This document shows, piece by piece, positions 23,395-35,710 of a stretch of 64,000 bases of DNA. Source of the stretch: Haemonchus contortus (taxonomy: Eukaryota > Nematoda > Chromadorea > Rhabditida > Trichostrongylidae); the NCBI GenBank assembly GCA_000469685.2, contig LS997563.1, forward strand, positions 27,392,897 through 27,456,896. The letters are read 5' to 3'. Every line of letters begins with the position of its first letter. Position 1 is the stretch's first letter. The notes beneath the pieces were generated by a model. The model saw only the letters and a program-made list of their open reading frames with translations, did no database searches and was not told where the DNA came from. The translations under genes were made by a program, and so were the position numbers.

Positions 23395-24667
23395 TTAGGG
23401 TGTCCCAAAAGTTTTGAGAAAATTTTGGTCATGTATTTCGCAACCATGCTGCGCAAGAAAGCGCTGAGGCAGAGCCACGGAGAAAAAGTCAGTAAGAGGT
23501 CACGCTTAGCAGATCATCATAACAAGGGAACAGTATTGCACTTTATCTATGGAAGTGAGTTATCAACATTTGAATTATTTTCGATTGACACGACTACAGG
23601 CGCCTTCTGCTTCATTACTACCGATCTGATCACTCCGCCACTCAAGAGCGGAATGAATTGCAGTAATCGATGGGCAGTACTGCAACATCCCTCGCCACCT
23701 GCTATAGGTGGTACGGCCGCTTCTCTAGAGAGAGTTTCACTTTGACAAAATGCCACGAAGCGGACGTCCACGTTCCACCAAGACCGAAATTGTCTTAGCC
23801 TCCGTCCAAAGCAATCCTTCTCAAAGCTTGAGAGGAATGGAGAGAACGACTTCTGCTCCCCGTTCCACCACCCACGACATCCTACGCAGACGTCGCTTTC
23901 GCGCAGCAATTCTTGCAATCATCCCCCACACCTTGACTGAGAGCGAGCGTCAGGTGCGGGTCGATGTGTGTCGGAAGCTACTCGACCGCAAGCGAACGGT
24001 GGATTGGACGAGCTTCATCATCGCTCAGGATGAGAAGTGGGTTCCTTATGATAATCAATACAGGAAGTTGCAATGGCTACCAATCGTCATAAGGCCAGAA
24101 GCCGTTGCCAAGCGTGGGGAACACGTCGAAAAGAATACGATCTCGTTCTTCTTATGCTCCGCCGGCTTTTTCTACTATGAGATCCCACCTGAGGGTACTG
24201 CTGTGACTGTAAGGGTATTCTGCGAGCAGCTGCGGGAGATGGTGTCTGGAGCCCCGGTTTCACACCGAATACAGGAAAAGTTTCTGATTTTGATGAGTCA
24301 CGCTGGACCACATCATGCTAGGGCGACGGCTGAGGAGCTGGAAAGGCTTGGGATTACCTGGCTGCCCCACCCCCCATATTCACCTGATCTTAGTCCTTGT
24401 GACTACCATGCTTTCAGAAGCCTGGAGGCCTACACGAAAGGGAAAAAATTCAACAATCGTCAGGAGGTCAAACATGCAGTGGATGAATGGATCGCTTCAC
24501 GCCCTTCTTATTTCTGGATGAATGGCATCAGTGCTCTGCCCAGTCGATGGAGGGACGTCGTGGCTAAAGAGGACCACTATCTCGGTTACTGATCTCACCT
24601 TTTTGTTGTAGTATTTTTGTGTTGAACAAACCAAATAAATTTTCTCAAAACTTTTGGGACACCCTAA
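23395..24667 (+). mobile_element. Mariner element (family A), complete but dead
   Basis: Inverted terminal repeats begin TTAGGGTGTCCCAAAAGTTT and extend with near-perfect pairing for over 30 bases. TA target duplications lie at 23393-23394 and 24668-24669. Length 1273 bases is usual for mariner. The transposase inside is damaged (see next entry). High arm identity suggests a fairly young insertion, upstream of or within the first intron of the GPCR gene. Confidence 0.95.
23560..24592 (+). pseudogene. Mariner transposase, frameshifted, catalytic Asp lost
   Basis: The intact part (23750-24592, 280 residues from an internal Met) starts MPRSGRPRSTKTEIV, the linker after the first HTH, and runs to the usual C-terminus. 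The first catalytic Asp is in IIAQDEKWVPYDN. The second block reads LMSHAGPHHA: the expected Asp-Asn pair is replaced by one His, as if three bases were lost. The third Asp is in PYSPDLSPCDYHAF; restoring the lost residue gives the DD34D spacing of mariner. The N-terminal HTH lies in another frame upstream (CYRWYGRFSRESFTLT, about 23703-23748), with a stop before it, so a frameshift separates the domains near 23745. It cannot encode active transposase. Confidence 0.93.
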
Positions 24668-24669
24668 TA

Positions 24670-27600
24670 AATTGAAACGGAGAACGTGAAGTTCTAGTGC
24701 CACGTTCTTTAGAATATTACAGGAACTTGCTCAAAGCCTTGTTTCTGTGGGGTTACTGAGAGAGGCAACGACATAGCACAAGTGAGCAGTAAGATGTGTA
24801 GGTACTACCATTCATAAATTTGCTTTTACCTTTAATCTAATTGAGGTGAGCTTTAGCGTTCAAATTCACCCTAAAAAATTATTACCGAATTCTTCAATTC
24901 TAGAACTGGATCCGAAAGGTCTAGTTGTAAAATTGAAGCCGATCGTTACCGTTACTCTCCAGTACTTTTTGTCATGATAGGGTTCTTAATGATTTTAATT
25001 TCTTCAATCCATCTTATATTTCTTTGTAATTCACTGATTCCACCGGTTCCATCTCTTTTAGTTAGTAATGAATACCATGCAAGAACTGCAGCTGTAGCGA
25101 TAGGCCCAACTGAGGCTAAAACACTTGGTTGTAGACTTTTCCCTGAACGAAGCATCACTACACCAACAGAGGATAGGTGACTTGAAAAATCGCTTTTATG
25201 GGATGCCCGAGAGAAGTATTGTAGTCAATCTCTGATATCTCATGAAGCGCTGTATTATTCATTCAGACTTTCCCATGCACCCCCTCCCCCCTCTGTCCTC
25301 CCGCATTTTCCCATCTGAAAAAATTCCACTTATAGGCAGTTTATGGTTTGGTTTTTGCCGAGACAAAGAAAAAATTTGTTTTGATGAAATGTCACTCACA
25401 TCAGACTAATAGAGCTTTTCCTCCTCTGTTTTGGTCATAGGTCTTTTTTAATAGAAAGTCAAGTTCATAGTCCAACGACCAGGCATTTACGTCAAATGGA
25501 ATTTCCTTTCCGATTAAACAAAACTTCATTGGGTAAATAACTTCATAGATAAAATTACTGATTTGTGATGAGTTAATGACTTTGCTTTGTACGGTAGTAT
25601 TTTAGGGCTCTTTTTTTCCTCTGAATAGACTGATTTTCATCATTTTCTCTTTATCGGGAATGAACGAAGGATGACAATTGAATTGGAATATGTACTTAGA
25701 AGGTCCTTACTTGGACCCTTTCCATGAATGGATTGGCCAAATGACTTACCTAGAATTGTTGCCAGTAACGAGCCAGCAGAGCGTTCAGCGGCTGAACTAC
25801 ACATAATGGTCCGCTCTAGCTCCGAGTCGGTTTTTACTCTCTTCGGACCACACGAGTAGCAATCGAAGTGTCAATCTGAAAATGGATTCCGAATAGGTCG
25901 AAGGCAGTTGATATATCAAGCCATATTGCGTCGGCGAATATGGCATTACGTGAACTTTTAGCGCAAGAGTTAATTCGAGTACTTTCTATTAAATTTATAT
26001 AATTTACTTTCCTTTATAGCAAAAAAAGTATAATAGTTTGCCGATATAGTAAGTAATGGAATAAGCGTAGTGGAGATAATGGCCGAAGGGTAATAGAAGT
26101 GGGTATATGAGGTTTTCAAAAGGTCGAGCGTATGTCTCTGGCGGCTGCGAAATAGAATGATAGTGCGATAGAATGGAAGTTCTTCTCAGGAAAGGGCAAA
26201 GTATTCAGCAATTGTTGGGGCCCTCAAAAATGCAGCACTCATTTTGTGACGTCATGATGCCGTTAAGTATCCCTTTTACGAAGATTCATTGAGCCCAGCC
26301 TTCTCGATTAGGAAGATTCATTGAGCCCAATCTTCTCACGAACCAGAAATTGATGAAATTCCGTAGAAGCAGGAGCTTCAGGCTATCCTAGCGAGGGTTG
26401 AGCCGGAATTTTCTTCAAAATGGTCCGGCTTTCGTCTCTGAGACAGAAAATTCTCATAATGGCTTTAACAGTGATCAAAATCTCAGGAATAAGCCATGTG
26501 ACCGAGTTCAGCGAGTAAAAAGACCCAGCCCGCAAGCTGAACTCTCATAGACAAGATGGTGCTTAGGTGATTTTGTGGATGGCTTGTGTCTACAATTTAC
26601 GCAATAACTTGGTCTGCAGAAGTATGTGAAATGCCGGATTGTAATAATAAAATTGGCGCAACAGATTATGAACGATTATCTTCAAGTACCCCAAGCAAGG
26701 TAGCTTCGAAGAGGGCCCATTCACATAGGCGTGAAACCTGTCTTCCCTGGGTGAATAGGCGAGTCAGAAGGATGTAGCCATGAACAGTGCACAATGCTTC
26801 TCAGGCACCGCCTTACTGTGGCCACGGTGGCTATGTCAGCTAACCTTGTGGGCGGGGTTATTTCGCTAGTGAAAACCCGCCTACCTAGCCTGACTTGCCA
26901 TTCTTTTGCGATCAGCTAGAGATGAAGGGTGTTGGCTGCTGGCTATTGAACTAAGCTTGGCTTATCTACATTCTAATCAGCTGGTCTTACTATTACGAAC
27001 ACAAGTTCAGGGAAGAAGCATCATTCGAAATCAATCATAGCCGGCTAGTTTTCGAAGCATTTGCCCAGCATTAAATAGGTCGCTGCTATGCGCAGGCGTG
27101 CTCAACTTGCATACACTGCTTAGCTCTATGTGGTTCTTGAGGGCAATGGCCTATGGGGACGTATAAGCCGCTTGGAAAATACTCAACGGGGTCTCGGAAA
27201 CGTTTGAGTCTACACTTCTTTAGTTCCTTCAGGGAATTGGAAATCATGAAGCTGCGAAAATTTCAACGAGTTTTCAATCATATTTGACTGCAGCGAGCCA
27301 TATGGAGAGAAGCGCTCGTGGTACCTTCAGATGTTTACCTATTGATTAACACCGCTAAGTTCAGGGCCTGAAGGCGCAAAGATGTTGAGTGCCGTATCGA
27401 ACCTGAGTACTAGTAATCTCAGCTGATGTTCTTGAATAGGTTTCAGACTCCTGAAATCCGGGTCAGTTGGAGAGCAAAAATGACTCATTGAGTTTAAGTT
27501 TTAGTTCTTTGTATGTATGCCCAAATAGAGCCAGTGGGTTCAACTGCAGCTAGGCGTATTCCGGGCATCTTATGGTTGGCAGAACTGCGACAACTAGAAT

Positions 27601-27839
27601 TTTCATGTCCAGGAGTTCAGAAAACGTGAAGAACAAAGTTAGGGAGGGAAAAAGTAGCTTCCGCTGAATTCAGTATTCGCCGATGGGAGAAAACCATGTA
27701 TAGGGTAGGAATACGTTCAAACGTTTGACTGTTTGATGCTCCTGATATTAGAACGAATGGAATGCCACAACTAATTGTTAGTTTTTAATTCGGAAAATCT
27801 TCTGGTTAAGGGTGTTGGTGAGGGTTTATTCAACCTACA
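24670..27839. other. No gene supported; two weak minus-strand exon candidates
   Basis: A minus frame at 24952-25158 (RSGKSLQPSVLASVGPIATA) and a minus frame at about 25400-25560 (YPMKFCLIGKEIPFDVNAWS, ending in a stop) look protein-like but neither joins a neighbour in phase. A strong minus donor (CTAG|GTAAGT) lies at 25747. At 26271-26337 a unit AAGATTCATTGAGCCCA is repeated in tandem. Confidence 0.3.
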
Positions 27840-27841
27840 TA

Positions 27842-28367
27842 CAGTAGCGCTCAAAAGTGTTCGGTGAAATGCTTTGACGCTTTTTCGTTCATAACTTTTT
27901 TGTTAGTAGACCAAATCGCGCCAAATTTGGATATGTTTAACTAGAGCATATTTCACCCTACCCAACACTATTTGACTGCAAAGCTGCAATATCCACAGGT
28001 AGAGCGAGGTGTTTGTTGCGGTAGCAGATTTTGCTAAAACTAAAGTTGTTGACGTCTGCACTTATTCCCACCTTATGTGCGTTTTTCTCATCTATGGTGT
28101 TCGGCATTACCGCTCGTACATTTTAGACATGACAAAAAGGAAAGAGATTCTAGAAAGACCATCATTTGTGTTTGCAGTCGATTTTATTTTCATGCCCTTT
28201 GGAATATCTGGAACATGATCAGATTGCAGGTTAATAGTGGTAAATATTCACAATACACCCACGCTCCAAATATAGAAATTTCGCACTATTAGATCCAGTA
28301 GGAAAGGAGTTACGACTGAAAAGTACGGCTGATGAACCATTTCACCGAAGACTTTTGAGCGCTACTG
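27842..28367. mobile_element. 526-bp TA-flanked MITE, copy 1
   Basis: Terminal inverted repeats CAGTAGCGCTCAAAAGT...GAAATG and complement; TA duplications at 27840-27841 and 28368-28369. The CAGT start and TA target are those of Tc1-like elements, but no transposase is present, so it is non-autonomous. The second copy at 59026-59551 has the same length. A 69-codon frame inside is not preserved as a gene in the other copy. Confidence 0.92.
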
Positions 28368-28369
28368 TA

Positions 28370-29659
28370 GGTAGCACACAGTCATGTTGGATGAGAAGCT
28401 CGTCGAGTGACGTGAGCCTTTATCCTTCTGGCGAATGAGCTGAACTTGTCTCCGTTTTGAAAGTGGTATGCTGGCTTTGCAACTTTTTTTCAGTAGGTGC
28501 AAAAGTAATGTGGCACTTGAGACTCCTCAGTAGTGGCCGTTCCCCAGCAGAAGTGCGTAGGTGGCTTTTCGTTAAGAACCACCACGGAAGTGCAGCATAA
28601 TCTTCATATTCAACTACCGCAATGCTTTACCTGGTTTTCCTGGAAAGACCTAGGGAAGGAAGAGCTTCTCTGACGAAGAGCCATGTATCGTTAAGGAAGA
28701 AGTAGTCAAGGAGTGAAGCCGACGACTCAAAAACCTAGGTCTATCATCTGAATCAGTGCTCTGTAAGGGTGGAAAGCTAGATTGACCTGAGCCAGTGTTC
28801 ACCCGGTATTCGATCTCCGAACATGCGGTGTGTGTGATGTGCGCCACTTGTCATTATACCACATCCGAGTTCGTGTGTTGTTTATATAAATTGGTTTGTA
28901 AATTGGAATCAGCATTAGATTTTAGATGAAGGAAAGGAGAGTATTCATGAACTAAGGTTTTCAACTGGAGATTCTCTGTAAAAAGCATGATTTATGTGAA
29001 TTTCATGAATTGCAGCATGTTTAGGTACCGTAGAAAGTTCTGTTTAAGTACCGTAGAAAGTTTTTGGGTAGAATTCTCATAGTGGCCGAGGTCTACGAGA
29101 AAGACTGCTCTATGGAGCTGGAGATAGAACTATGTAAAATACATAATCTTGTTCTCAACTAGTCTTTGGGAATGAGGCACACTTGTGTCCAGATCTACCA
29201 GAAAAGGAGCCGGACTCGTTGTACCCATAAACGAGATACAACTGAGTAGTAAATAGCCGGAACTACCTAGAGGTGGATAGAGTAGATTGGGGGTGTAATT
29301 GGATATGGCAATGCTGAAAAGATGACGTAAAGTGAATGAATCATGCATGACTTGGTGATGATTTAATATAGGCAGGCCTGTAAATAGGAGTGACAGTATC
29401 ACTACAGAAGGGATCTCTGATTAAAGGGAAGTGAGCGTTCAATTGGGATATTCATGTGGGAAAAGGAAAGAGGAAATGAAGATAAGAGGTGTGCGTTCTA
29501 TTCAAATCAACAGCATTGTCGACAGCAAGAGAGATCTCTGCCAAGTATAATAGAATTTAAGTACCCATAAGAGATGACCATGTGGGGAACAGGAAAGAGG
29601 AACTGAAAATAGAGGTGTGTATCACGTGTGCCGATGTAAAGTGAAGTCTAAAGTGTTTG
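28370..29659. other. No gene supported
   Basis: A 23-base unit GTTTAGGTACCGTAGAAAGT is tandemly duplicated near 29019-29064. A 90-codon minus frame at 29130-29402 is hydrophobic at its start (MILSLLFTGLPILN) but has no family motif or splice context. Confidence 0.35.
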
Positions 29660-29820
29660 AGCGCTGATCAACCCCGTCTGAGGGGTGCGCCCCGCATTCG
29701 ACTTCCATTCAGAATCACAGTGGCTTATTGAATGCGTATGTGGCCCATACCGTGACTTAGAGTGGCCAGCCGATTAACAAGTCAGTGCTTTCATCCTCCC
29801 ATATGTGTTTGGTATGGATT
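29660..29820 (-). repeat. tRNA-derived SINE, body and tail
   Basis: Inverted copy with ACCCCGTCTGAGGGGTGCG, the GACTTCCATTCAGAATC block and CAAGTCAGTGCTTTCATCCT. The head with A and B boxes is missing or unrecognisable. Confidence 0.82.
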
Positions 29821-32800
29821 TCATTTGTCTACGGGTAACCGCTATGTCGTCCTGCTCGGTGGAATCAGTGAGTCATGGGAATCCTTAGTTATCTAACTAA
29901 ATCCAAAGTCCCTTGCCCTAGATAGGATGAGTGAGCCTTTGAGATAAATAGTGATTCATAGTTTCGGAAAACAAAAGCCAATATTTCAAGGCCAGTGGTC
30001 GGCAACAATCAAAGTGACATCTGCTTCAGACAACTTGTTGACGAGGCATTCGTATGATAGAGCCTTTGTTTGCGGATGAATACTGAGAAATCCATCTGTC
30101 ATATGACAAAATTCCGGTCTAATAGATACACGCCTGTTACTTAGTAATACTTCACTTGATAGTGAAAACTCGGACTCATTCACCTATGCATTTCAGTGGT
30201 AATAGGTAAACTCCAAGATTGTAAGTATAAGCATTAACAATACTGTCTCCAATGAACGTTATTTTTGACCTTGGCCCGATATATATGCCATTTCCAGAAT
30301 GTTTCCCTCCAATTGCAAGCAAAAACGGCTGTTCCGCGCTGTAATCTAGGGAGCGGAAATCCGACTGAACGATGTGTGCCACAACGAATCGTCATTAAGC
30401 GCTATGCAGCATTCCAAATCTAACCATTTTTCCGGCTCAACAATGCCTGGGGAAATTTAACAAAGCAAATCACCTTGAGGTTGTAGAGGGGATCCGAACA
30501 TGGTGGTCGTTAGGAGTACCCTCTATAATGGCTATCAGACTGGGAAGGTGCTCTCGCCTTGAGATGTTTATCCAAGTCATTGTCATCAGAAGGCAAGGCG
30601 CAGGATCCGATCCCATGGGTGAATGCAGTGCAAGGTAACGTCTTATTGCTCCACTAACACGGAACTGAGGATTTGGCATTCCTGACACCATGTTCCTTCC
30701 CCCTGCAAGAAACCCCGGGGCCTTTCTCCCACATCTTTGTCTCTCATTAGTTTACATTACCATGAAGAAGACAGTGGGACGTCATTGGTTTGAGAAAAGT
30801 TGGCATCCAGAATCATCCAGACTTCGTACAATTTTGCTATCGTGTTTTCTTTGAGATTAGCTTCTGGAAGAAATCTCTTGTCCTCGTAGTGAGAAGGAGG
30901 CTCTTTAGAATAACAAAATGATATAAAAAATTGAACAAGGCTCTCCTTCTTGTCAAAACCCCGCCCCTAATAACAGATAGGCACAAGGTGCGGTTGTTAA
31001 ATGTAATAATGTGAAATGTTATAGAATAAGGAACGAAATATGATAGAAACTGCTATTTATACTAGTTTTTGGGACGATAGTCCTATTTTCGAGTTTGACT
31101 CGTATCCTGTTTGAATGGCAACGGGCGCTACTCGGGAAAGCAGTTTACGTAAGAGATAAATTATTTTTTCCGATATCTCAGTTCCTCCACGTATGAAGAC
31201 TATTGCCTTTCCGACGTAGTTTCGAAAAGTGATTGTGGTAAACTATTATATCATTAGTTATCAACTATTACTCAACAACCATTCACCTAATTCCGCGGGG
31301 GGGATTTGCATTTCAAGCCATTTTCAGGAAAATTAACTAAACCTCATGGAGACTCGGCATAACGTTTCTGTAGATTTAAGTCTTTTGAAAGTTTTTCTTA
31401 CAAAATTGGCATCAGTAGTGACAACGAATGGTCGAAAGGATCTTTCCGAGGCGTGCAACATTTTTAAATGTCGCTCGATCGAGAATCGGGTAACAAAAAA
31501 CTCGAAGAATTATAAGTTTCTGAAGTTCGGGAAAAAGGACTAAATGGCACACATGATTACGGTTAAAAATCAGTGGTGATAGAATTTAGTGGTTAAAAGT
31601 TGTAAGTGGACCGTGCTCACCAAATGAAGGGTAATGAATGTGTACAAATACATGGCGACCTCGGGCATGAGGTACCACCTATCATATATATTCACCTTGT
31701 TGTGCATTTTCCAATACAATATTCAAGTACAGAGCCGTGTTTTTGTTTCAAAGCTCTAAGGATTGCGCCATGCATCGAAGACTCGAGCCAATTTTGAACG
31801 GCGCTTTAGTGCATAGTAGGAGTAGAGAAAGGATCTGGAGTAGAGCAAAGTGCTTTCATCATGTGTACTTTACCGAATGGGTGGTCAGCCGGATTCTAGG
31901 CACTACCCATTTGAACCAAAGTTGCTTATTATTGTGCTCTACTTAATTCTGTAAGAAGGGATTTTTTAGGGGACAGATCGTTGGCAAGAATGTTGCTCTT
32001 CCAGAAATAAAAATGGAGTCGTTGGCTTAGACTTTCGGAATTGGAGAATCTTTTCTACAATTTCCCATGTCACTCTATATTATTATATTTGCATAATCGC
32101 GACAATCGTCGCAAAAGTGGACAATTATATGAGAAAAAACTTCCGAGCCAATTCAGCGTGCATACTGGGGATATCATAAAGTTGCAGCGGCTTCCACAGT
32201 TAGTAACAGGTAACAGCTGAACCTCACATAAAGTCCTTTCATCGAAGTACAATACTAAGTCGGATGTGAATAATCAAAACTATTCCTACAGCTGCTGCCT
32301 ATGGGAAGCCCCTTTATGTCCTCCCTCAGCTCCTCATCTACAGCATGTCTTTTATCGGAGTGCGTATCAGTTATCTGTGATATTTCCTGGGAACCTCCGA
32401 CTGAGTAGAAGCTCGGCAACATATCGAATTTGTCTCGAGTAGTGGGCGAGGAAATCGTTCATTCAGTACGTTTGGAAAATCTGTTTCTGGTGTAATCCAC
32501 GTCCATAGCACACCATGCGCGATAGGCCCCTGTGCGTTCATTCCGCTTGAGTATAAAGTCCGAATACGCTTTCAAATCGAGCGATTTCGAGTAGAATTTG
32601 AATGCATGACGCATCTTCAAAAATTAGGTTAAAGTGTACTGTTGTGCTTGGAAGGATGTTTCTATATAGTTCTTCATGTGTAGCAGAGTAGCAGTTTAGA
32701 TAACAAGAGGGATAGCCTCAAAAAAGCAAGTGTTTCAGAAAAATACGCTTTGCTAAGTCTATGTATTGGTAGCTGGACGATTAAGCACGAAAACCTCCTG

Positions 32801-34368
32801 GTTTCTAGCGTTTTCGAGCTCCTCAGTAACTCCCTCGTAAATTTGCGGGAGATTTTCCGTCGAAGTGCATATCCCGCAAAGTCCCAGTAGTAAAGCCAAC
32901 CTTGGAATTTTTTTGGGGGCTTAATGGCTATGGGCTGATTTTGTTGTGTTGGAAACTATGTTGAGCGAATATATTGCGGCAGTAACTTAATAAAGCGTCT
33001 GAGCAAATCAGACGCGTCAAATTTGGAAGTTCCTGAAATGGAACCATTGCAACTTCCGTACATGGGAGTAGCCTATGAAGGCTATCTCTCAGTGTAAAAA
33101 AACACTGCTGAAGAGATCCTAGTGAAATAATAACCACTTAACCCCATGAGTACTGATTTTTGACCATCTTCAATGATAAGGCTCCACTGGTGAAGAGTAA
33201 TTACATAAGAAATGTTGTAAAATTTCTTGGTTCCACAACTATTCCGAAGAGTTTATGTGATAATTTAGAAAAACTGGCAAAGGGATGTTATAAGCTATCT
33301 AGGTCGAAAGGTAAGACTTCAGCAGAATAAAGGTTCAGACGGTAGTACATCTCCCATAGATTTCGTTGAAACCCGTTAAACCAACCATTTTGGGTCAAGT
33401 TCCAGTTTAGGACGTATTCCTGGGCGAGGTGTGTATGTCCAGCCCTCTGAATTTTTCCGGTAAATTTTCTCTGACATAGAAAATTCATAACGAAATTGAG
33501 TGAGGATAATTTCACAAGGTAGGCGAGATATGGACAGATCTTCGGCCTCGAGCGGGGCTGGGACCCGCACTTGTACTATCCGAGCACCAGGCTCCTATCC
33601 CTTACATTATCGAGACCCGTTTGCCTTCAAGGTAATATCATCGACTTCTAGTGTTTCCCTAATTCTTCCTAGGACGTCCGCATTGCCTTCTCTTCTATTT
33701 TCTCGGAAAAGTGTCATATGGAGCACAGAGACGGAAACGCAGATTGCATTAATCTGAATTTTTCTGCTAACTTACCTTGGGGATAGACAACTGAGGAGTA
33801 GTAAGTAATGAGAAAATCAACAAACTAGGATGAAAAATAAACAAGTTTGCAGAAGTTTGTTAGCTTTTTTTTTGGGAATTCGAGTGAACCTTGGAGTGGC
33901 ATGAGGGTTTGAATGCGCGCTTATGCGCGCTTTTTTCACTTAATTCAATAGTTTTAAAAGGTGTTTTTTCGTACCAAAGCACTTGTTCATTCAGTGCTAA
34001 ACTTCATTGTTTTCACACAGCTTTTTCTACCGCGACAATTTTTCTATTTGCCTCTGGCTTTCTGCCATTGTTCTCCGTTAGCTATTGATGCCTGCAAACA
34101 AGTATTGAGAAAAAGATCTCACGTCAGGATTCAGAATGTCTATTGAAGCAGGTTGACTTACAAAGCAACTCATGAAAGCCAAAATCTGGATTAGAAATCA
34201 AAAATGTGGAGTGGAAACACCGCCATAAAAAAACAAATTGGAGAGAATTGGTCTAGGAATCTAAAAGCTTAGGGAAATGGTGTAGTGTTACAAGCGGGGT
34301 GAGCGTTTTTGTACGTCTATCGAGACCTCTCTCGGGCCGGCTTCGTTGCCCTCTAGATCCGCCTTAGG
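29821..34368. other. No gene supported
   Basis: Minus frames at 29986-30183 (LSYECLVNKLSEADVTLIVA) and 30176-30382 (GNGIYIGPRSKITFIGDSIV) overlap in different frames and look protein-like; they could be one frameshifted relic. Nothing else stands out in this 4.5-kb stretch. Confidence 0.3.
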
Positions 34369-34550
34369 ACGAGGTGGTGTAGCGACAGGTGACGCGCGCA
34401 TCACACACATAGTCCTTAGATCAATTCTTAGGCCGCGATACATAGACCAATCAAGCTTTGCATCCCTTGGGGGCTGGTTAAGTGGTAAAAAAATTGGTCT
34501 GGGTGGATATAATCGCTGACTTGAACATCGGCTGGCCACCGCAAGCCATA
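34369..34550 (+). repeat. tRNA-derived SINE, left part (split by Helitron)
   Basis: Begins AGGTGGTGTAGCGACAGGTG (A box) and reads through to GAACATCGGCTGGCCACCGC, the family body. The B box region is altered. The remaining SINE tail resumes at 35662 after the Helitron. Confidence 0.82.
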
Positions 34551-34729
34551 TCCTCTATATATATAAAGCGCTAACTTTGCGTGTCTGTTTGTATGCCCGT
34601 TTGTGCGTCCGCCACGTAGGCACGATAAGGATTCACGTGAAATAACACGTAAGCTCGGTGGAGAAGTAATATCCTACCATATATAACGCGCTAAGTGTGT
34701 TTGTTTGTTTGCGTAAGTACGTAGTGCGT

Positions 34730-34805
34730 ATATACGTATGTGTGTATATGTATGTGCGTATATGTGTGTATATGTGTGTATGTGTATGTGTATTGTGTGT
34801 GTTTT
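34730..34805. repeat. GT/TA-rich microsatellite
   Basis: Irregular TATGTGTG and TATATGTG runs near the Helitron 5' end. Confidence 0.85.
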
Positions 34806-34814
34806 TGACCGGAA

Positions 34815-35340
34815 ATCCATAACTCCGGTTCCCGTGGACCTTGAGAGTTCAATTTTAGTAGGAGTACAGGCGGCAGGATGGGAACACTTATGGTGGGTGG
34901 CGAGACGCCCTAGGACCCGCCCTAAGACCCCGACAGGGGGGCGGAGTTTGTGCGAAAATTGTCAATTGGGTCCTAGGGCGTTCAAACTTGGTAGGATCAC
35001 TGGAAACATGGTGGGAACTTTTATGGAGGATGGCAGGACCGGACTCCGCCCACAAGGGGCGGGGTCTTGACAGAAATTCATAACTCCTGTCACCGTGGAC
35101 CTAGAAAGTTCAACTTTTGAAGTAGTACATGCGGCAGGATGTGGACAGTTATAGTGTGTAGCAGGACCGGACTCCGCCCACAGGGAGCGGGGTTTTAACA
35201 GAAATTCATATTTGGCCCTAGAGCATTCAAACTTGATAGGAATACAGGCGACAGGATGGGAGCACTTATTATAGGTGGCAAGAAAGGAAACTGCCCATAG
35301 GGGGCGGGGTTTGCGCGAAAAATTAAAAATTGGCCCCTAG
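34815..35340 (+). repeat. Degenerate tandem repeats inside the Helitron
   Basis: About five units of 115-142 bases, each with a CATAACTCC/ATTGGCCCTAG start, a GCGGCAGGATGGGA(A)CACTTAT block and a GGGGCGGGGTTT end. Confidence 0.8.
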
Positions 35341-35661
35341 AGCGTAAAAAGTAATCCAATTGCACGGAAATTTCACGGAGGTACGCTTCCTCAGTCCATC
35401 TGTTTTTTTTTTCTCTAAATAATCGCATTTGTGATATTATACGGTGTTCTATCCGGACACAGCGAAGATGGCTTACAGAAAAATCGCTCCCAATTCAGAG
35501 CTATTACTGAGGGTGTAGAGCTTTCAGAGGAAAAAGAGAATCCGAAGTGTTATTAACGCATGGCAAATTTCTTGCAAGAAGGAAGAAGGAGGAGCGCCCG
35601 GCGAAGCCGGAAGTCACCATAAAAAGGAGGGAGGCCCGGCGTCAGCCGGCAGCCCGACTGG

Positions 35662-35710
35662 TACGTATACAATACGCTACTACGATCACGAATCGTAGTC
35701 GAGCTTGCTC
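35662..35710 (+). repeat. tRNA-derived SINE, right part (split by Helitron)
   Basis: TACAATACGCTACTACGATC and the following AATCGTAGTCGAGC match the SINE tail (TTCAATACGCCAC...GAATG.AAGTCGAATGC). About a dozen bases of the consensus are missing at the junction. Confidence 0.7.

Larger units (their letters stand above)
34551..35661 (+). mobile_element. Non-autonomous Helitron
   Basis: Starts TC(CTC)TATATATATAAAGCG after a host A and ends in CTGG before a host T, the CTRR-T ending of Helitrons. A short GC-rich hairpin (CCGGC GTCA GCCGG) lies about 10 bases before the end. No terminal inverted repeats or target duplication, as expected. The inside is repetitive (34815-35340) and has no Rep/helicase, so it must depend on a partner. 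Insertion is confirmed by the SINE that continues on both sides. Confidence 0.82.

Noticed and set aside
25748..25880. Ly6-like exon (CYSCGP...) before a strong donor on the minus strand
   Set aside because: In that frame a stop codon follows the only good acceptor, so the exon cannot be entered in phase.
28009..28292. Coding frames inside the 526-bp MITE
   Set aside because: Not preserved in the second copy, and no transposase motif.
34551..35661. Autonomous Helitron
   Set aside because: No Rep or helicase coding sequence; internal DNA is tandem repeats.
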